Assembly (NCBI GenBank): GCA_036734025.1
Contig: DAIMZI010000018.1
Coordinates: 1 to 42,697 of the forward strand
DNA length: 42,697 nt
Source: DAIMZI01 sp036734025
Lineage (GTDB): Bacteria; Pseudomonadota; Alphaproteobacteria; Rhizobiales; Rhodomicrobiaceae
Reading direction: 5' to 3'
The notes beneath the pieces were generated by a model. That model was not told the origin of the DNA. It was given only the letters and a program-made list of their open reading frames with translations, and did not search any database. Below, piece by piece: positions 1 through 7,596 of the stretch (the stretch's first letter is position 1; each line of letters begins with the position of its first letter). The translations under genes and the position numbers were made by a program.

Positions 1-89
1 ACTTCGCGCTGGCCGCGCTCGCGCAGAATGGGGCGCTCGGTGCATCCCGCGGTCCGGACAGGCGCATCGATGTCAACGACATGGCTCAT
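1..89 (-). CDS. bchN: BchN, light-independent protochlorophyllide reductase subunit N (5' end only)
   Basis: Only the first 29 complete codons are inside the window; the gene runs off the left edge. BchN pairs with BchB as the NifDK-like catalytic part of dark-operative protochlorophyllide reductase, which reduces ring D of protochlorophyllide using electrons from BchL. The visible residues end in LRERGQREV, the conserved N-terminal motif of BchN proteins, preceded by a Cys (TAGCTERP). The ATG (89-87) overlaps the TGA of bchF (88-86) as ATGA, which suggests translational coupling and matches the bchF-N-B-H-L-M order of many purple bacteria. Identification rests on a short stretch plus the neighbour bchF, so it is good but not absolute. 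Confidence 0.85.
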   Translation of the reverse strand, partial: MSHVVDIDAPVRTAGCTERPILRERGQRE

Positions 90-613
90 CGCGCGGGCTC
101 CCCGGCAAGCGAGGCTTCAGCCTGATCGGTTGCTTCAGGCTGATCGCGGCGGGCGGCGCGCAATTTGAGGACGAACTGAACGGCATTGATGACGTAGGCG
201 GCATAGGCGGCCAGCGCCAGCATCATCTGCTGCTGCCCGGTTCCCAGTTCCGCAAAGACAGCCACCAGATAGGCGGTGTGAAGGGCGAGCACGAGGATGC
301 TGAACACGTCTTCCCAGAAGAAAGCCCGCGCAAAGAGATATTTGCCGAAAACCTCTTTTTCCCAGATCGAGCCGGTGATCATGATCGTGTAGAGCACCAG
401 CGTCTTGATCACGACCGACACGGTAGCGGCGAAGAACCCTTCGCCGGTGAGCAGATAGCGAAGCACGAGAGCCAGGCTGACGAGGAAAACCAGGAACTGT
501 AAAGGCGCGAGCACGCCCTGAACAATGGTCCAAGGCGACTCATCACGGCGCCGACGTTCCGCAGGCGTGTAGAGCGCAGGCTGTGAAGAGCGTCGATCGC
601 GACGCGGCTGCAT
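86..613 (-). CDS. bchF: BchF, 3-vinyl bacteriochlorophyllide hydratase
   Basis: Membrane enzyme that hydrates the C3 vinyl group of (bacterio)chlorophyllide to hydroxyethyl, a step specific to bacteriochlorophyll a synthesis. The 175-residue protein matches the family's usual size. Signatures seen are LYTPAERRRRDESPW, WTIVQGVLAPLQFLVF, VLYTIMITGSIWEKEVFGKY and FFWEDVFSILVLALHTAYL, with about four hydrophobic segments. The ATG at 613 is chosen because GAGG lies 7 bases upstream; an in-frame TTG at 634 would add seven residues but lacks such a site. It is the first gene of a leftward bch operon (bchN follows by ATGA overlap) and diverges from aerR-ppsR. The shared upstream region holds PpsR-like and FNR-like boxes, so repression under oxygen is likely. 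Confidence 0.95.
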   Translation of the reverse strand: MQPRRDRRSSQPALYTPAERRRRDESPWTIVQGVLAPLQFLVFLVSLALVLRYLLTGEGFFAATVSVVIKTLVLYTIMITGSIWEKEVFGKYLFARAFFWEDVFSILVLALHTAYLVAVFAELGTGQQQMMLALAAYAAYVINAVQFVLKLRAARRDQPEATDQAEASLAGEPAR

Positions 614-643
614 GGTGAACCTCGTTTTAGCCAACCTGCAGCA

Positions 644-673
644 ATTCTAAATCCGGTTAGCGGGGATAGTCAA
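644..673 (-). promoter_or_regulatory. Predicted sigma-70 promoter of bchF
   Basis: On the minus strand TTGACT (673-668) is followed after 18 bases by TAGAAT (649-644), close to the TTGACA/TATAAT consensus. Transcription would start about 30 bases upstream of the bchF ATG at 613. The PpsR-like box at 684-701 lies immediately upstream of the -35 element. Prediction from sequence only. Confidence 0.5.
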
Positions 674-683
674 CCTTTCTTGA

Positions 684-701
684 CGTAAAGAATGCTTTAC
701 A
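684..701. promoter_or_regulatory. PpsR/CrtJ-like operator (one mismatch)
   Basis: CGT-N12-ACA, one base off the TGT-N12-ACA consensus for the PpsR/CrtJ repressor. The inner part is a perfect inverted repeat (GTAAAG....CTTTAC). It sits just upstream of the predicted bchF -35 element, and ppsR itself is encoded 1.2 kb away. No binding data; inferred from consensus and context. Confidence 0.5.
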
Positions 702-728
702 ACTCGGCATTCGTATGGCGTAATCAAA

Positions 729-742
729 TTGACCGCGATCAA
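729..742. promoter_or_regulatory. FNR/FixK-type binding site
   Basis: TTGACCGCGATCAA fits TTGA-N6-TCAA, the core recognised by FNR, FnrL and FixK regulators; the flanks extend the palindrome (AAATTGA....TCAATTT). It lies between the bchF and aerR promoters, 27 bases from the PpsR-like box. In Rhodobacter, FnrL activates several bch genes at low oxygen, so a similar role is plausible here. Confidence 0.5.
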
Positions 743-908
743 TTTGGGCACGCGTGGTGCGCATGGCGAAATATCGCCTCACATCACTTGGCTCTACCGC
801 GGCCGACAGGCTGTCCATATCAATGCAAATCCGGAGGTTTTTCGTTCGGCAAGGCAAGAATCCGCCTCTCCATGATGACACAACCCTTTTCAAAGGCCGG
901 ATCACCGA

Positions 909-926
909 TGTAATCTGGTCTTAACA
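909..926. promoter_or_regulatory. PpsR/CrtJ operator, exact TGT-N12-ACA
   Basis: TGTAATCTGGTCTTAACA matches TGT-N12-ACA exactly, 63 bases upstream of the aerR start codon. A weak -10-like TGTAAT overlaps its left arm (909-914), with TTTTCA (887-892) as a poor -35 at 16-base spacing. This placement would let PpsR repress its own aerR-ppsR operon. Bases outside the TGT and ACA arms do not follow the extended consensus. Confidence 0.5.
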
Positions 927-989
927 ACCCTGATTAAAGGGTTGGATCTGCGCGGATGCGCGGACCCAGATGTGGGAGGGTGCGTAGAA

Positions 990-1895
990 ATGGCGAGTTC
1001 GACTTGGCTTCAGTCATCCCGGTCATCTTCAGAGTCAGACGGGGAGGACGAGCGACCAGATACTGCGGACTACACTGCCGGACCAAAAATCATCCGACGC
1101 TCACTTAATGCGAATACCGTGACAGAACAACTTGGCCGCACGATCGAAACCGAAGTCATACCACGCCTGATGCTCGCGCATCAGACTCATGGCGAGCAGG
1201 TAACGGTGAAGCCGGATTTTGACGTCCGCCTGCGACCCGATGATGTCACTGAATTCGCGCGACTGCTTCTTCGCCATGATCTGGCCGTGGCGGCTGCTTA
1301 CGTCAGCGCCGTTCAGGCACGTGGCACTCCCCTCGAAGCGATATTTCTGGATCTCCTAGCTCCGGCTGCGCAGTTGCTCGGCGAGTTTTGGGAACAGGAT
1401 CTTTGCGATTTCACCGAGGTGACAGTGGGTCTGTGCACGCTGCAACAGCTTTTGCGCAAGCTCAATCCGGCATGCAACCTGGATCTTCACGCCGGGCTCG
1501 ATGATCGCCGCGCTCTGGTTGCCGCCGCGCCGGGGGATCAGCACACATTCGGTGTGACCATGGTCGAGGAATTCTTTCGCTCCGATGGCTGGGACGTTTC
1601 AGGCAAGGGGGCCGCATCGTCCGAGGACATCGTGATGCTGGTGCAGGACACACAGTTTGCCATTGTGGGATTGTCACTCTCCAGCGAACGCCATTTCGAT
1701 GGATTGCGCGACTGCATAACCGATATCCGCAGGCAATCGCGAAACCGCCTTGTCGGGGTTATGGTCGGGGGACCGTACTTTCTGCATCATCCAGAGATGG
1801 TCGTCCCATCCGGCGCCGATTTGACCGCCAACGATGGGGCGGACGCCATATCACAGGCAAAGGCCCTTGTGGCCCGTAAGAAAGGCGGCGGTTAG
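990..1895 (+). CDS. aerR: AerR/PpaA family B12-binding antirepressor of photosynthesis genes
   Basis: Predicted cytosolic light- and oxygen-responsive partner of PpsR/CrtJ. In this family a cobalamin cofactor lets the protein modulate PpsR binding at bch, crt and puc promoters. The 301-residue protein has a polar N-terminus (about 1-40), a helical B12-binding cap region (about 80-165) and a Rossmann-like B12-binding domain containing DQHTFG at 183-188, a DxHxxG cobalamin motif, followed by GLSLSSE and VGGPYF. The ATG at 990 is preceded by GGGAGGG; an in-frame TTG at 942 is less likely. ppsR starts 2 bases after the stop, the aerR-ppsR pairing seen in Rhodobacter and relatives. Assignment is firm; cofactor type and light response are inferred. 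Confidence 0.9.
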   Translation: MASSTWLQSSRSSSESDGEDERPDTADYTAGPKIIRRSLNANTVTEQLGRTIETEVIPRLMLAHQTHGEQVTVKPDFDVRLRPDDVTEFARLLLRHDLAVAAAYVSAVQARGTPLEAIFLDLLAPAAQLLGEFWEQDLCDFTEVTVGLCTLQQLLRKLNPACNLDLHAGLDDRRALVAAAPGDQHTFGVTMVEEFFRSDGWDVSGKGAASSEDIVMLVQDTQFAIVGLSLSSERHFDGLRDCITDIRRQSRNRLVGVMVGGPYFLHHPEMVVPSGADLTANDGADAISQAKALVARKKGGG

Positions 1896-1897
1896 TC

Positions 1898-3376
1898 ATG
1901 CATGGCAGCCCCCAAGAGGCGGGTAAAATGAGAAAGACACCGAGTCTGGGCGGAAGCCTCGTAGGTTTCAGCCATCCCGAGACGTCATTGGGAAATCTGA
2001 ACGCGATCGTTGCTGCGAACATCATCGCCTCGGCTTCCGACATTGCGTTCGTGATCGACCACGAGGGGATCATTCGCGACTTTTCACTCAGCAGCCCTGA
2101 ATTCATTGAAGAGGGTTACGACAGCTGGCTTGGCCAGCCCTGGCAGGACACGGTCCGATCCGACAGCAAGCAGAAGATCAAGGATCTGCTCAAGGAGGCC
2201 GCGGCGAAATCCGAGCCGCGCTGGCGACAGGTCAATCACCCTTCTGTCAACGGCGCCGATATCCCGGTCCGATATTCCGCAATCCAGATTGGCGACATGG
2301 GCCAGGTGGTGGCGCTTGGTCGCGACATGCGTCAGCTTGCATCGCTCCAGCAAAGGCTGATCCGCGCCCAGCAGACGATGGAGCAGGAATATGCGCGCCT
2401 GCGCAACGCCGAGACCCGCTATCGCCTGTTGTTCCAGATGGGCGGGGAAGCCATCCTCATCGTCGATGCCGACAGCGGCAAGGTGGTCGAAGCCAATCCG
2501 GCCTCAGCGCGACTGATCGGCAAGCCTGGCGAACGTATCGTCGGCACTGTATTACGCCAGCTTTTTCATGCCGACAGCAGCCATGAACTGGAAAGCCTGT
2601 TTTCCACCCTGCGCGCCACCGGCCAGAGCGAGACCGTGACGGCCAGACTGGCCAATGTGAGCCGCGAATTTTCCCTCTCGGCCTCGATGTTCAGGCAAGA
2701 GCGTGCGACATTGTTCCTTGTGCGCCTCACCGGCGCGCGCGCCGAACTGGACAGCGGGCGCTCGTCCCGCGATGTCTCCGGTCTGCTGAATGTGGTGGAA
2801 CGTGCGCCCGAGGGGTTCGTGGTTACCGATACCGACGGCCGTATCCTGACTGCGAACAGCGCATTTCTGGAAATGGCGCAACTGGCGATCCCTGAACAGG
2901 CGCGCGGCCAGTCGCTCGAGCGCTGGATCGGGCGTCCGGGCGTGGAATTTCACACGCTGGTGCGCAACCTCAAGGAACATGGCTCGCTGCGGATGTTCGA
3001 GACGATGCTGCGCGGCGAATATGGCTCCACCATCGATATCGAGATGTCGGCCGTGTCGGCGGAGGCCGGCGAAGTGCCCTGTCTGGGTTTCGTGATCCGC
3101 AATGTCAGCGGGCGCCCGGCTGCTGCTGGCGCGTCGCATACTGTGCTGCCGCGTTCGGTTGACAAGCTGACCAAGCTGGTCGGGCGTGTCCCGCTCAAGG
3201 ATCTGGTCCGCGAGTCCACCGACATGATAGAGCGGCTGTGCATCGAGGCGGCCCTGCAACTCACCAATGACAACCGCGCCTCGGCAGCTGAACTGCTCGG
3301 GCTGAGCCGGCAGAGCCTGTATGCAAAGCTTCACCGCTATGGCCTGTTGGAAAACCACTCGGCCAGCGAGAAATAG
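1898..3376 (+). CDS. ppsR: PpsR/CrtJ, PAS-domain repressor of photosynthesis genes
   Basis: Aerobic repressor that binds TGT-N12-ACA sites upstream of bch, crt and light-harvesting genes. Domains by reading: N-terminal PAS about 35-150, a glutamine-rich helical linker about 150-175 (LASLQQRLIRAQQTMEQEY), PAS1 about 175-285, PAS2 about 295-405, and a FIS-type helix-turn-helix about 440-485 (ASAAELLGLSRQSLYAKLHR). Length 492 residues against about 465 for Rhodobacter. Only two cysteines occur, C395 in PAS2 and C448 in the DNA-binding domain; the latter matches R. sphaeroides C424. The residue 173 before it, where the disulfide partner C251 would fall, is V275. Start could also be the ATG at 1928, which has AGAGG upstream. 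Directly follows aerR. Confidence 0.95.
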   Translation: MHGSPQEAGKMRKTPSLGGSLVGFSHPETSLGNLNAIVAANIIASASDIAFVIDHEGIIRDFSLSSPEFIEEGYDSWLGQPWQDTVRSDSKQKIKDLLKEAAAKSEPRWRQVNHPSVNGADIPVRYSAIQIGDMGQVVALGRDMRQLASLQQRLIRAQQTMEQEYARLRNAETRYRLLFQMGGEAILIVDADSGKVVEANPASARLIGKPGERIVGTVLRQLFHADSSHELESLFSTLRATGQSETVTARLANVSREFSLSASMFRQERATLFLVRLTGARAELDSGRSSRDVSGLLNVVERAPEGFVVTDTDGRILTANSAFLEMAQLAIPEQARGQSLERWIGRPGVEFHTLVRNLKEHGSLRMFETMLRGEYGSTIDIEMSAVSAEAGEVPCLGFVIRNVSGRPAAAGASHTVLPRSVDKLTKLVGRVPLKDLVRESTDMIERLCIEAALQLTNDNRASAAELLGLSRQSLYAKLHRYGLLENHSASEK

Positions 3377-3380
3377 AGCC

Positions 3381-3403
3381 GCATCGCCTGCTTGAGGTGA
3401 TGC
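3381..3403 (+). terminator. Hairpin just after ppsR, possible terminator
   Basis: GCATCGCCT, a 5-base loop GCTTG, and AGGTGATGC form a 9-bp stem with one G-U pair, beginning 4 bases after the ppsR stop. No T-run follows, so it is not a classic intrinsic terminator; it could stabilise the mRNA end or help Rho-dependent release. It separates ppsR from the bchG promoter. Confidence 0.35.
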
Positions 3404-3503
3404 ACTCGGCGCTCGTCCGGTGATGCTACTGCGCGACACAGACGTAGCTTGCCTTTGCGGCTTCACTCAGAGCCTGTCATGCCTCGGATAACGCCGCCAA
3501 ATG

Positions 3504-3521
3504 TGTAAAGTGTAATTGACG
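3504..3521 (+). promoter_or_regulatory. PpsR/CrtJ-like operator over the bchG promoter
   Basis: TGTAAAGTGTAATTGACG is TGT-N12-ACG, one base from consensus, and follows the extended form TGTAA....TTGAC(A). Its right arm is the -35 hexamer of the predicted bchG promoter, so repressor binding would block RNA polymerase. A second half-site, GTCAAG, lies at 3531-3536. Confidence 0.55.
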
Positions 3522-3544
3522 CTATTTGGTGTCAAGTGTATCAT
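3516..3544 (+). promoter_or_regulatory. Predicted bchG promoter
   Basis: TTGACG (3516-3521), a 17-base spacer and TATCAT (3539-3544) form a near-consensus sigma-70 promoter. The expected start of transcription is about 3551, one base before the chosen bchG ATG at 3552, which implies a leaderless transcript. This agrees with the absence of a good ribosome-binding site there. The next in-frame ATG is at 3591. Confidence 0.6.
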
Positions 3545-3551
3545 CCGCTTC

Positions 3552-4469
3552 ATGACAGGTTCATCGGAAAGTCACACGATTTCGGCGCGCATGCCCCGAC
3601 CGGCTCCGAGGGCCGTGCTCGAGCTCTTGAAGCCGATTACATGGTTCGCGCCCATGTGGGCCTTTGCATGCGGCGTCATCTCTTCAGGCATGCCCGTGGC
3701 GTCGAACTGGCTGATCGTGCTGACTGGCGTCCTGCTCGCCGGACCGCTGGTCTGTGGCACCAGCCAGGCGGTGAACGACTGGTACGACCGCCACGTCGAT
3801 GCCATCAACGAGCCGGGCCGGCCCATCCCGTCCGGGCGCATCCCCGGCGCATGGGGCTTTTACATAGCCATTGGCTGGAGCGCGGTATCGCTTGCCGTTG
3901 CCGCCCTGCTGGGTCCATGGGTCTTCGTTGCCACCATTATCGGTCTGGCGCTCGCCTGGGCCTACAGCGCGCCACCGCTGCGCCTCAAGCAAAACGGATG
4001 GTGGGGCAATTCGGCCGTCGCCGTCTCCTATGAAGGGCTTGCCTGGTTCACGGGCGCGGCAGTGCTCACCGGTATCTTGCCGGACTGGCGCATCGTCACT
4101 CTGGCCGCGCTTTACAGTTTCGGCGCCCACGGCATCATGACGCTCAACGATTTCAAGGCCATCGAGGGCGACCGCCAGATGGGCATCCGTTCGCTGCCGG
4201 TACAGCTCGGCGCCGATCGTGCAGCGAAATTGGCCTGTATCGTAATGGCGCTGCCGCAGGTTGCTGTGATCGGTCTGCTGCTCGCTTGGGGCGCGCCATA
4301 TCATGCGGCGGCCGTCTGCATTCTGCTGGCGGTTCAGGTCGCACTCATGGCGCGGCTGCTCGAAGACCCCAGGGACCGCGCGCCCTGGTACAACGCCACC
4401 GGTACAACCCTCTACGTTCTTGGAATGATGATCAGCGCATTTGCGATCCGCGCCATTCTGGCCGGCTGA
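3552..4469 (+). CDS. bchG: BchG, bacteriochlorophyll synthase (prenyl transferase)
   Basis: Integral membrane UbiA-family enzyme that esterifies bacteriochlorophyllide a with geranylgeranyl or phytyl diphosphate, the last assembly step before BchP reduction. The 305-residue protein shows LLKPITWFAPMWAFACG at the N-terminus, the first Asp-rich motif NDWYDRHVDAINEPGRPIPSG, and the second motif NDFKAIEGDRQMGIRSLP, among about nine hydrophobic helices. The in-frame TTG at 3516 is inside the predicted -35 box, so ATG 3552 is used; ATG 3591 is an alternative. It heads the rightward group bchG, PucC-family gene, bchP, tspO, orf108. A PpsR-like box covers its promoter. Confidence 0.96.
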   Translation: MTGSSESHTISARMPRPAPRAVLELLKPITWFAPMWAFACGVISSGMPVASNWLIVLTGVLLAGPLVCGTSQAVNDWYDRHVDAINEPGRPIPSGRIPGAWGFYIAIGWSAVSLAVAALLGPWVFVATIIGLALAWAYSAPPLRLKQNGWWGNSAVAVSYEGLAWFTGAAVLTGILPDWRIVTLAALYSFGAHGIMTLNDFKAIEGDRQMGIRSLPVQLGADRAAKLACIVMALPQVAVIGLLLAWGAPYHAAAVCILLAVQVALMARLLEDPRDRAPWYNATGTTLYVLGMMISAFAIRAILAG

Positions 4470-4496
4470 GGAAGCGCCAAAGCAGGATACCGATCA

Positions 4497-5894
4497 GTGA
4501 TCAACGCAGCAGTCCCGGCTCCTGACACAGCCAAATTCCTGTCCTGGCTGGGGATATTGCGCCTCGGTCTGGTGCAGACCGCGCTCGGAGCCGTGGTTGT
4601 GCTCACGACATCGACGCTCAACCGGGTGATGGTCGTCGAGTTGCAGTTCGCGGCCATGCTTCCCGGCGCATTAGTAGCGCTGCATTATGCAATCCAGATC
4701 CTGAGGCCGCGCTGGGGCTATGGCTCCGACACCGGAGGACGGCGGACGCCGTGGATCATCGGCGGCATGGCCGTACTGGCTTTGGGCGGTCTGTTGGCAG
4801 CGGTCGCGACGGCCTGGATGTCAGTCGACCCCACAGCGGGCATTGCGCTGGCCGTGCTGGCATTTGTCGCCATCGGTATCGGTGTCGGCGCTTCTGGCAC
4901 ATCGCTGCTCGTGTTGCTGGCAACCCAGACAGAGCCCTCGCGCCGGCCGGCGGCAGCATCGCTGGTGTGGATCATGATGATCGCCGGTTTCGTCGTCACC
5001 GCGACGACAGCCGGGGCGCTGCTCGATCCATACACGCATACGCGCCTCGTGGCCGTGTCGGGCGGGGTCAGCGCCGTCGCCTTCTTGCTGACACTGCTGG
5101 CCGTGTGGGGAGTGGAAAAGCCGCGCGAGCTTTCCGCCGATCTGCACCCGGCGACCCCCAAGCCGCCATTTCGCGAAGCGCTGGCTGAAGTCTGGGCCGA
5201 GCCCGCTGCGCGACGCTTCACCATTTTCGTCTTCGTCTCGATGCTGGCATACAGCGCGCAGGATCTGATCCTCGAACCGTTCGCCGGCCTCGTCTTCAAC
5301 CTCACGCCCGGTCAAACGACACAGCTTTCCGGCATTCAGAATGGCGGCGTCCTAGCAGGCATGCTCTTCGTCGGCATTTTCGCCACATATTTCGGGAGCC
5401 GCAGCGCGTCGGCAATGCGCCAATGGACGATCGCTGGCTGCCTTGGCTCAGCCCTGGCGCTGGCCGGTCTGGCGACAGGGGCATATGTTGGACCCGGCTG
5501 GCCGCTTCTCGGCACCGTATTCGCACTGGGCACAGCGAACGGCATCTTCGCAGTCGCCGCGATCAGTTGCATGATGGCGCATGCCAGCAGCGGCACAAGA
5601 GACCGCGAAGGCGTCCGCATGGGGATCTGGGGTGCGGCTCAGGCGATCGCTTTCGGCATGGGCGGCTTTATCGGCACCGCGGCCGTGGACCTGGCCCGCA
5701 CCTTCTTCGAGACGCCGGTCGGAGCTTATGCGACCGTATTCGCCAGCGAGGCGATGCTGTTCATTCTGGCGGCACTGCTCGCTGCGCGCGTCGGCTGGTC
5801 GCCAGGGCGCGAGCCATCACAAGACGACACCGAAAACCGCTTGCCGGCATTCGCCGCGGGCGATGGATATATGGCAGACAATTTGGGACGATGA
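4497..5894 (+). CDS. PucC/LhaA-family MFS protein of the bchG-bchP operon
   Basis: Twelve-helix major-facilitator-type membrane protein of the bacteriochlorophyll delivery family (PucC, LhaA, Bch2/ORF428). Relatives are needed for assembly of light-harvesting complexes and are thought to move or hand over bacteriochlorophyll. The 465-residue sequence carries LRLGLVQTALGAVVVLTTST and the family loop LRPRWGYGSDTGGRRTPWIIGG between helices 2 and 3. It begins with GTG at 4497, preceded by AGGA about 9 bases upstream. The position between bchG and bchP matches the Rhodobacter bchG-ORF428-bchP order. The stop overlaps the bchP start (ATGA). The exact transported molecule is not settled for the family. 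Confidence 0.9.
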   Translation: MINAAVPAPDTAKFLSWLGILRLGLVQTALGAVVVLTTSTLNRVMVVELQFAAMLPGALVALHYAIQILRPRWGYGSDTGGRRTPWIIGGMAVLALGGLLAAVATAWMSVDPTAGIALAVLAFVAIGIGVGASGTSLLVLLATQTEPSRRPAAASLVWIMMIAGFVVTATTAGALLDPYTHTRLVAVSGGVSAVAFLLTLLAVWGVEKPRELSADLHPATPKPPFREALAEVWAEPAARRFTIFVFVSMLAYSAQDLILEPFAGLVFNLTPGQTTQLSGIQNGGVLAGMLFVGIFATYFGSRSASAMRQWTIAGCLGSALALAGLATGAYVGPGWPLLGTVFALGTANGIFAVAAISCMMAHASSGTRDREGVRMGIWGAAQAIAFGMGGFIGTAAVDLARTFFETPVGAYATVFASEAMLFILAALLAARVGWSPGREPSQDDTENRLPAFAAGDGYMADNLGR

Positions 5895-7108
5895 CCATGC
5901 ACAAGCAAGACAAGGCCGACAGCGGCGAGATGTTCGATGCAGTCGTGATCGGTGGCGGGCCGGCGGGCGCCACGGCAGCAGGTGAGCTGGCGCAGCGCGG
6001 CAGCAATGTGCTGCTGCTTGATCGCGGCGGACGGATAAAGCCCTGCGGCGGCGCTATTCCGCCGAAACTGATCCGCGATTTTGATATCCCCGATCATCTG
6101 ATCGTGGCGCGGGCGACCTCGGCGCGGATGGTCTCGCCTAAATCGAACGCCGTCGACATGCATATCGGCGGTTTTGTCGGCATGGTCGATCGCGAGCATT
6201 TCGATGAATGGCTGCGTGAACGCGCAGTAGCCCACGGCGCTCATCGGCGCACCGGCACCTTCAAGTCATTGAGCCGCGACAGCGACGGCGTTGCCATCAT
6301 CACATATGCCGAGATCGCGCCGGATGGAACCGAGCAGCCCCGGTCCGTCCGTACCCGACTGGTGATCGGCGCGGACGGCGCACGCTCGAAGGTGGCCAAG
6401 GCCGCCGTGCCCGAAGCCGAAGAGGTGCCCTCGGTATTCGCCTATCACGAGATCGTCCGCTCGCCAGGAGAGGATGAGCGCTTCGACGGCTCACGCTGCG
6501 ATGTCTACTATCAGGGCGTGGTGTCGCCGGACTTTTACGGCTGGGTCTTTCCGCACGGCGAGACGACCAGCGTCGGCGTCGGCAGCGCGCACAAGGGATT
6601 TTCGCTGCGCGGCGCCGTCGCCCATCTGCGCGAGGAATCCGGCCTGGGCAATGCCGAGATCGTCCGGCGTGAAGGCGCGCCGCTGCCCCTGCGGCCGGCA
6701 AAGCGATGGGACAACGGGCGCGACGTATTGCTTGCCGGGGATGCCGCAGGCGTTGTGGCGCCCGCATCGGGTGAAGGCATCTTCTACGCCATGACCTGCG
6801 GGCGTATCGCCGCGGAGACATCACATGAGTTCCTGCAAACCGGCGACGCTCGTGTGTTGCGCAAGGCGCGCAAGACGTTTATGAAATCCCATGGTCGAGT
6901 GTTCTTCATTCTCGGCATCATGCAGCATTTCTGGTATCGCAACGACAAGCGCCGTGAGCGCTTCGTCAGGATCTGCGAGGACAAGGATGTGCAGCGGCTG
7001 ACCTGGGAGGCGTATATGAACAAGAAGCTCGTGCGCGCCAATCCGATGGCTCACATCCGTATTTTCTTCAAGGATCTCGCCCACCTCCTGCGCATTGCCA
7101 CACCATGA
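5891..7108 (+). CDS. bchP: BchP, geranylgeranyl-bacteriochlorophyll reductase
   Basis: FAD-dependent reductase that saturates three double bonds of the geranylgeranyl tail to give phytylated bacteriochlorophyll a. The 405-residue protein has the dinucleotide motif VIGGGPAGATAAGE near residue 18, the family motif IKPCGGAIPPKLI near 55, VIGADGARSKVAKAA, and the second FAD motif LLAGDAAGVVAPASGEGI. The ATG at 5891 overlaps the upstream stop; a frame extending further upstream is a shadow of the PucC-family gene. Its own stop overlaps the tspO ATG, so translation along the operon is probably coupled. Confidence 0.95.
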   Translation: MTMHKQDKADSGEMFDAVVIGGGPAGATAAGELAQRGSNVLLLDRGGRIKPCGGAIPPKLIRDFDIPDHLIVARATSARMVSPKSNAVDMHIGGFVGMVDREHFDEWLRERAVAHGAHRRTGTFKSLSRDSDGVAIITYAEIAPDGTEQPRSVRTRLVIGADGARSKVAKAAVPEAEEVPSVFAYHEIVRSPGEDERFDGSRCDVYYQGVVSPDFYGWVFPHGETTSVGVGSAHKGFSLRGAVAHLREESGLGNAEIVRREGAPLPLRPAKRWDNGRDVLLAGDAAGVVAPASGEGIFYAMTCGRIAAETSHEFLQTGDARVLRKARKTFMKSHGRVFFILGIMQHFWYRNDKRRERFVRICEDKDVQRLTWEAYMNKKLVRANPMAHIRIFFKDLAHLLRIATP

Positions 7109-7593
7109 CCGAACGCACGTCAAATCTCTGGGGGCAGGTGCTTGCCGCGGGCGCAGCGGCGATCGTGGTTGCCGTGCTCGGTACCACCATGACCGACATC
7201 GGCCCATGGTATCAGAGCTTGCAGAAACCTTCCTTCCAACCGCCCGACTGGCTTTTCGGCCCGGCATGGACGTTGATTTTCGCATCTGCGGCCCTTGCCG
7301 GGGTATCGGGCTGGCGTGCTGCACCCGACACAGCCAGCCGTGAATGGATAATCGGCCTCTTCGCGCTGAACGGTTTCCTTAACATTGCGTGGACCGTTCT
7401 GTTTTTCCGGCTCCAGCGACCTGACTGGGCGCTGATCGAAGTCGGCTTTCTGTGGCTGTCGGTGCTGGTGCTGATCATCTTCCTTGGCCGTTTCTCCAAA
7501 ACGGCGGCGGCGCTGTTGTTCATCTATCTGGCCTGGGTGTCATTTGCGGCGGCAATCAACTATCAGATCGTTCAGCTCAACGGTCCGTTCTGA
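7105..7593 (+). CDS. tspO: TspO/MBR family tryptophan-rich sensory protein
   Basis: Five-helix outer-membrane or envelope protein that binds porphyrins. In Rhodobacter sphaeroides TspO negatively affects carotenoid and bacteriochlorophyll gene expression in response to oxygen, acting with the AerR/PpaA-PpsR circuit. The 162-residue protein shows the conserved WYQSLQKPSFQPPDWLFGPAW loop after helix 1 and LFALNGFLNIAWTVLFF in the middle, rich in Trp. ATG 7105 overlaps the bchP stop as ATGA. Location in the bch operon agrees with a tetrapyrrole-sensing role. Confidence 0.93.
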   Translation: MTERTSNLWGQVLAAGAAAIVVAVLGTTMTDIGPWYQSLQKPSFQPPDWLFGPAWTLIFASAALAGVSGWRAAPDTASREWIIGLFALNGFLNIAWTVLFFRLQRPDWALIEVGFLWLSVLVLIIFLGRFSKTAAALLFIYLAWVSFAAAINYQIVQLNGPF

Positions 7594-7596
7594 GAC

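Larger units (their letters stand above)
614..989. other. Divergent bchF/aerR control region (no gene)
   Basis: About 375 bases with no credible coding frame. It contains, left to right, a bchF promoter-like pair, a PpsR-like box (684-701), an FNR/FixK-like palindrome (729-742), an exact TGT-N12-ACA box (909-926) and a 6-bp-stem inverted repeat AACCCT...AGGGTT (927-944) in the aerR leader. The ribosome-binding site GGGAGGG (974-980) precedes the aerR ATG at 990. The short frames called across this interval on either strand have no family features and are treated as spurious. Confidence 0.7.
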
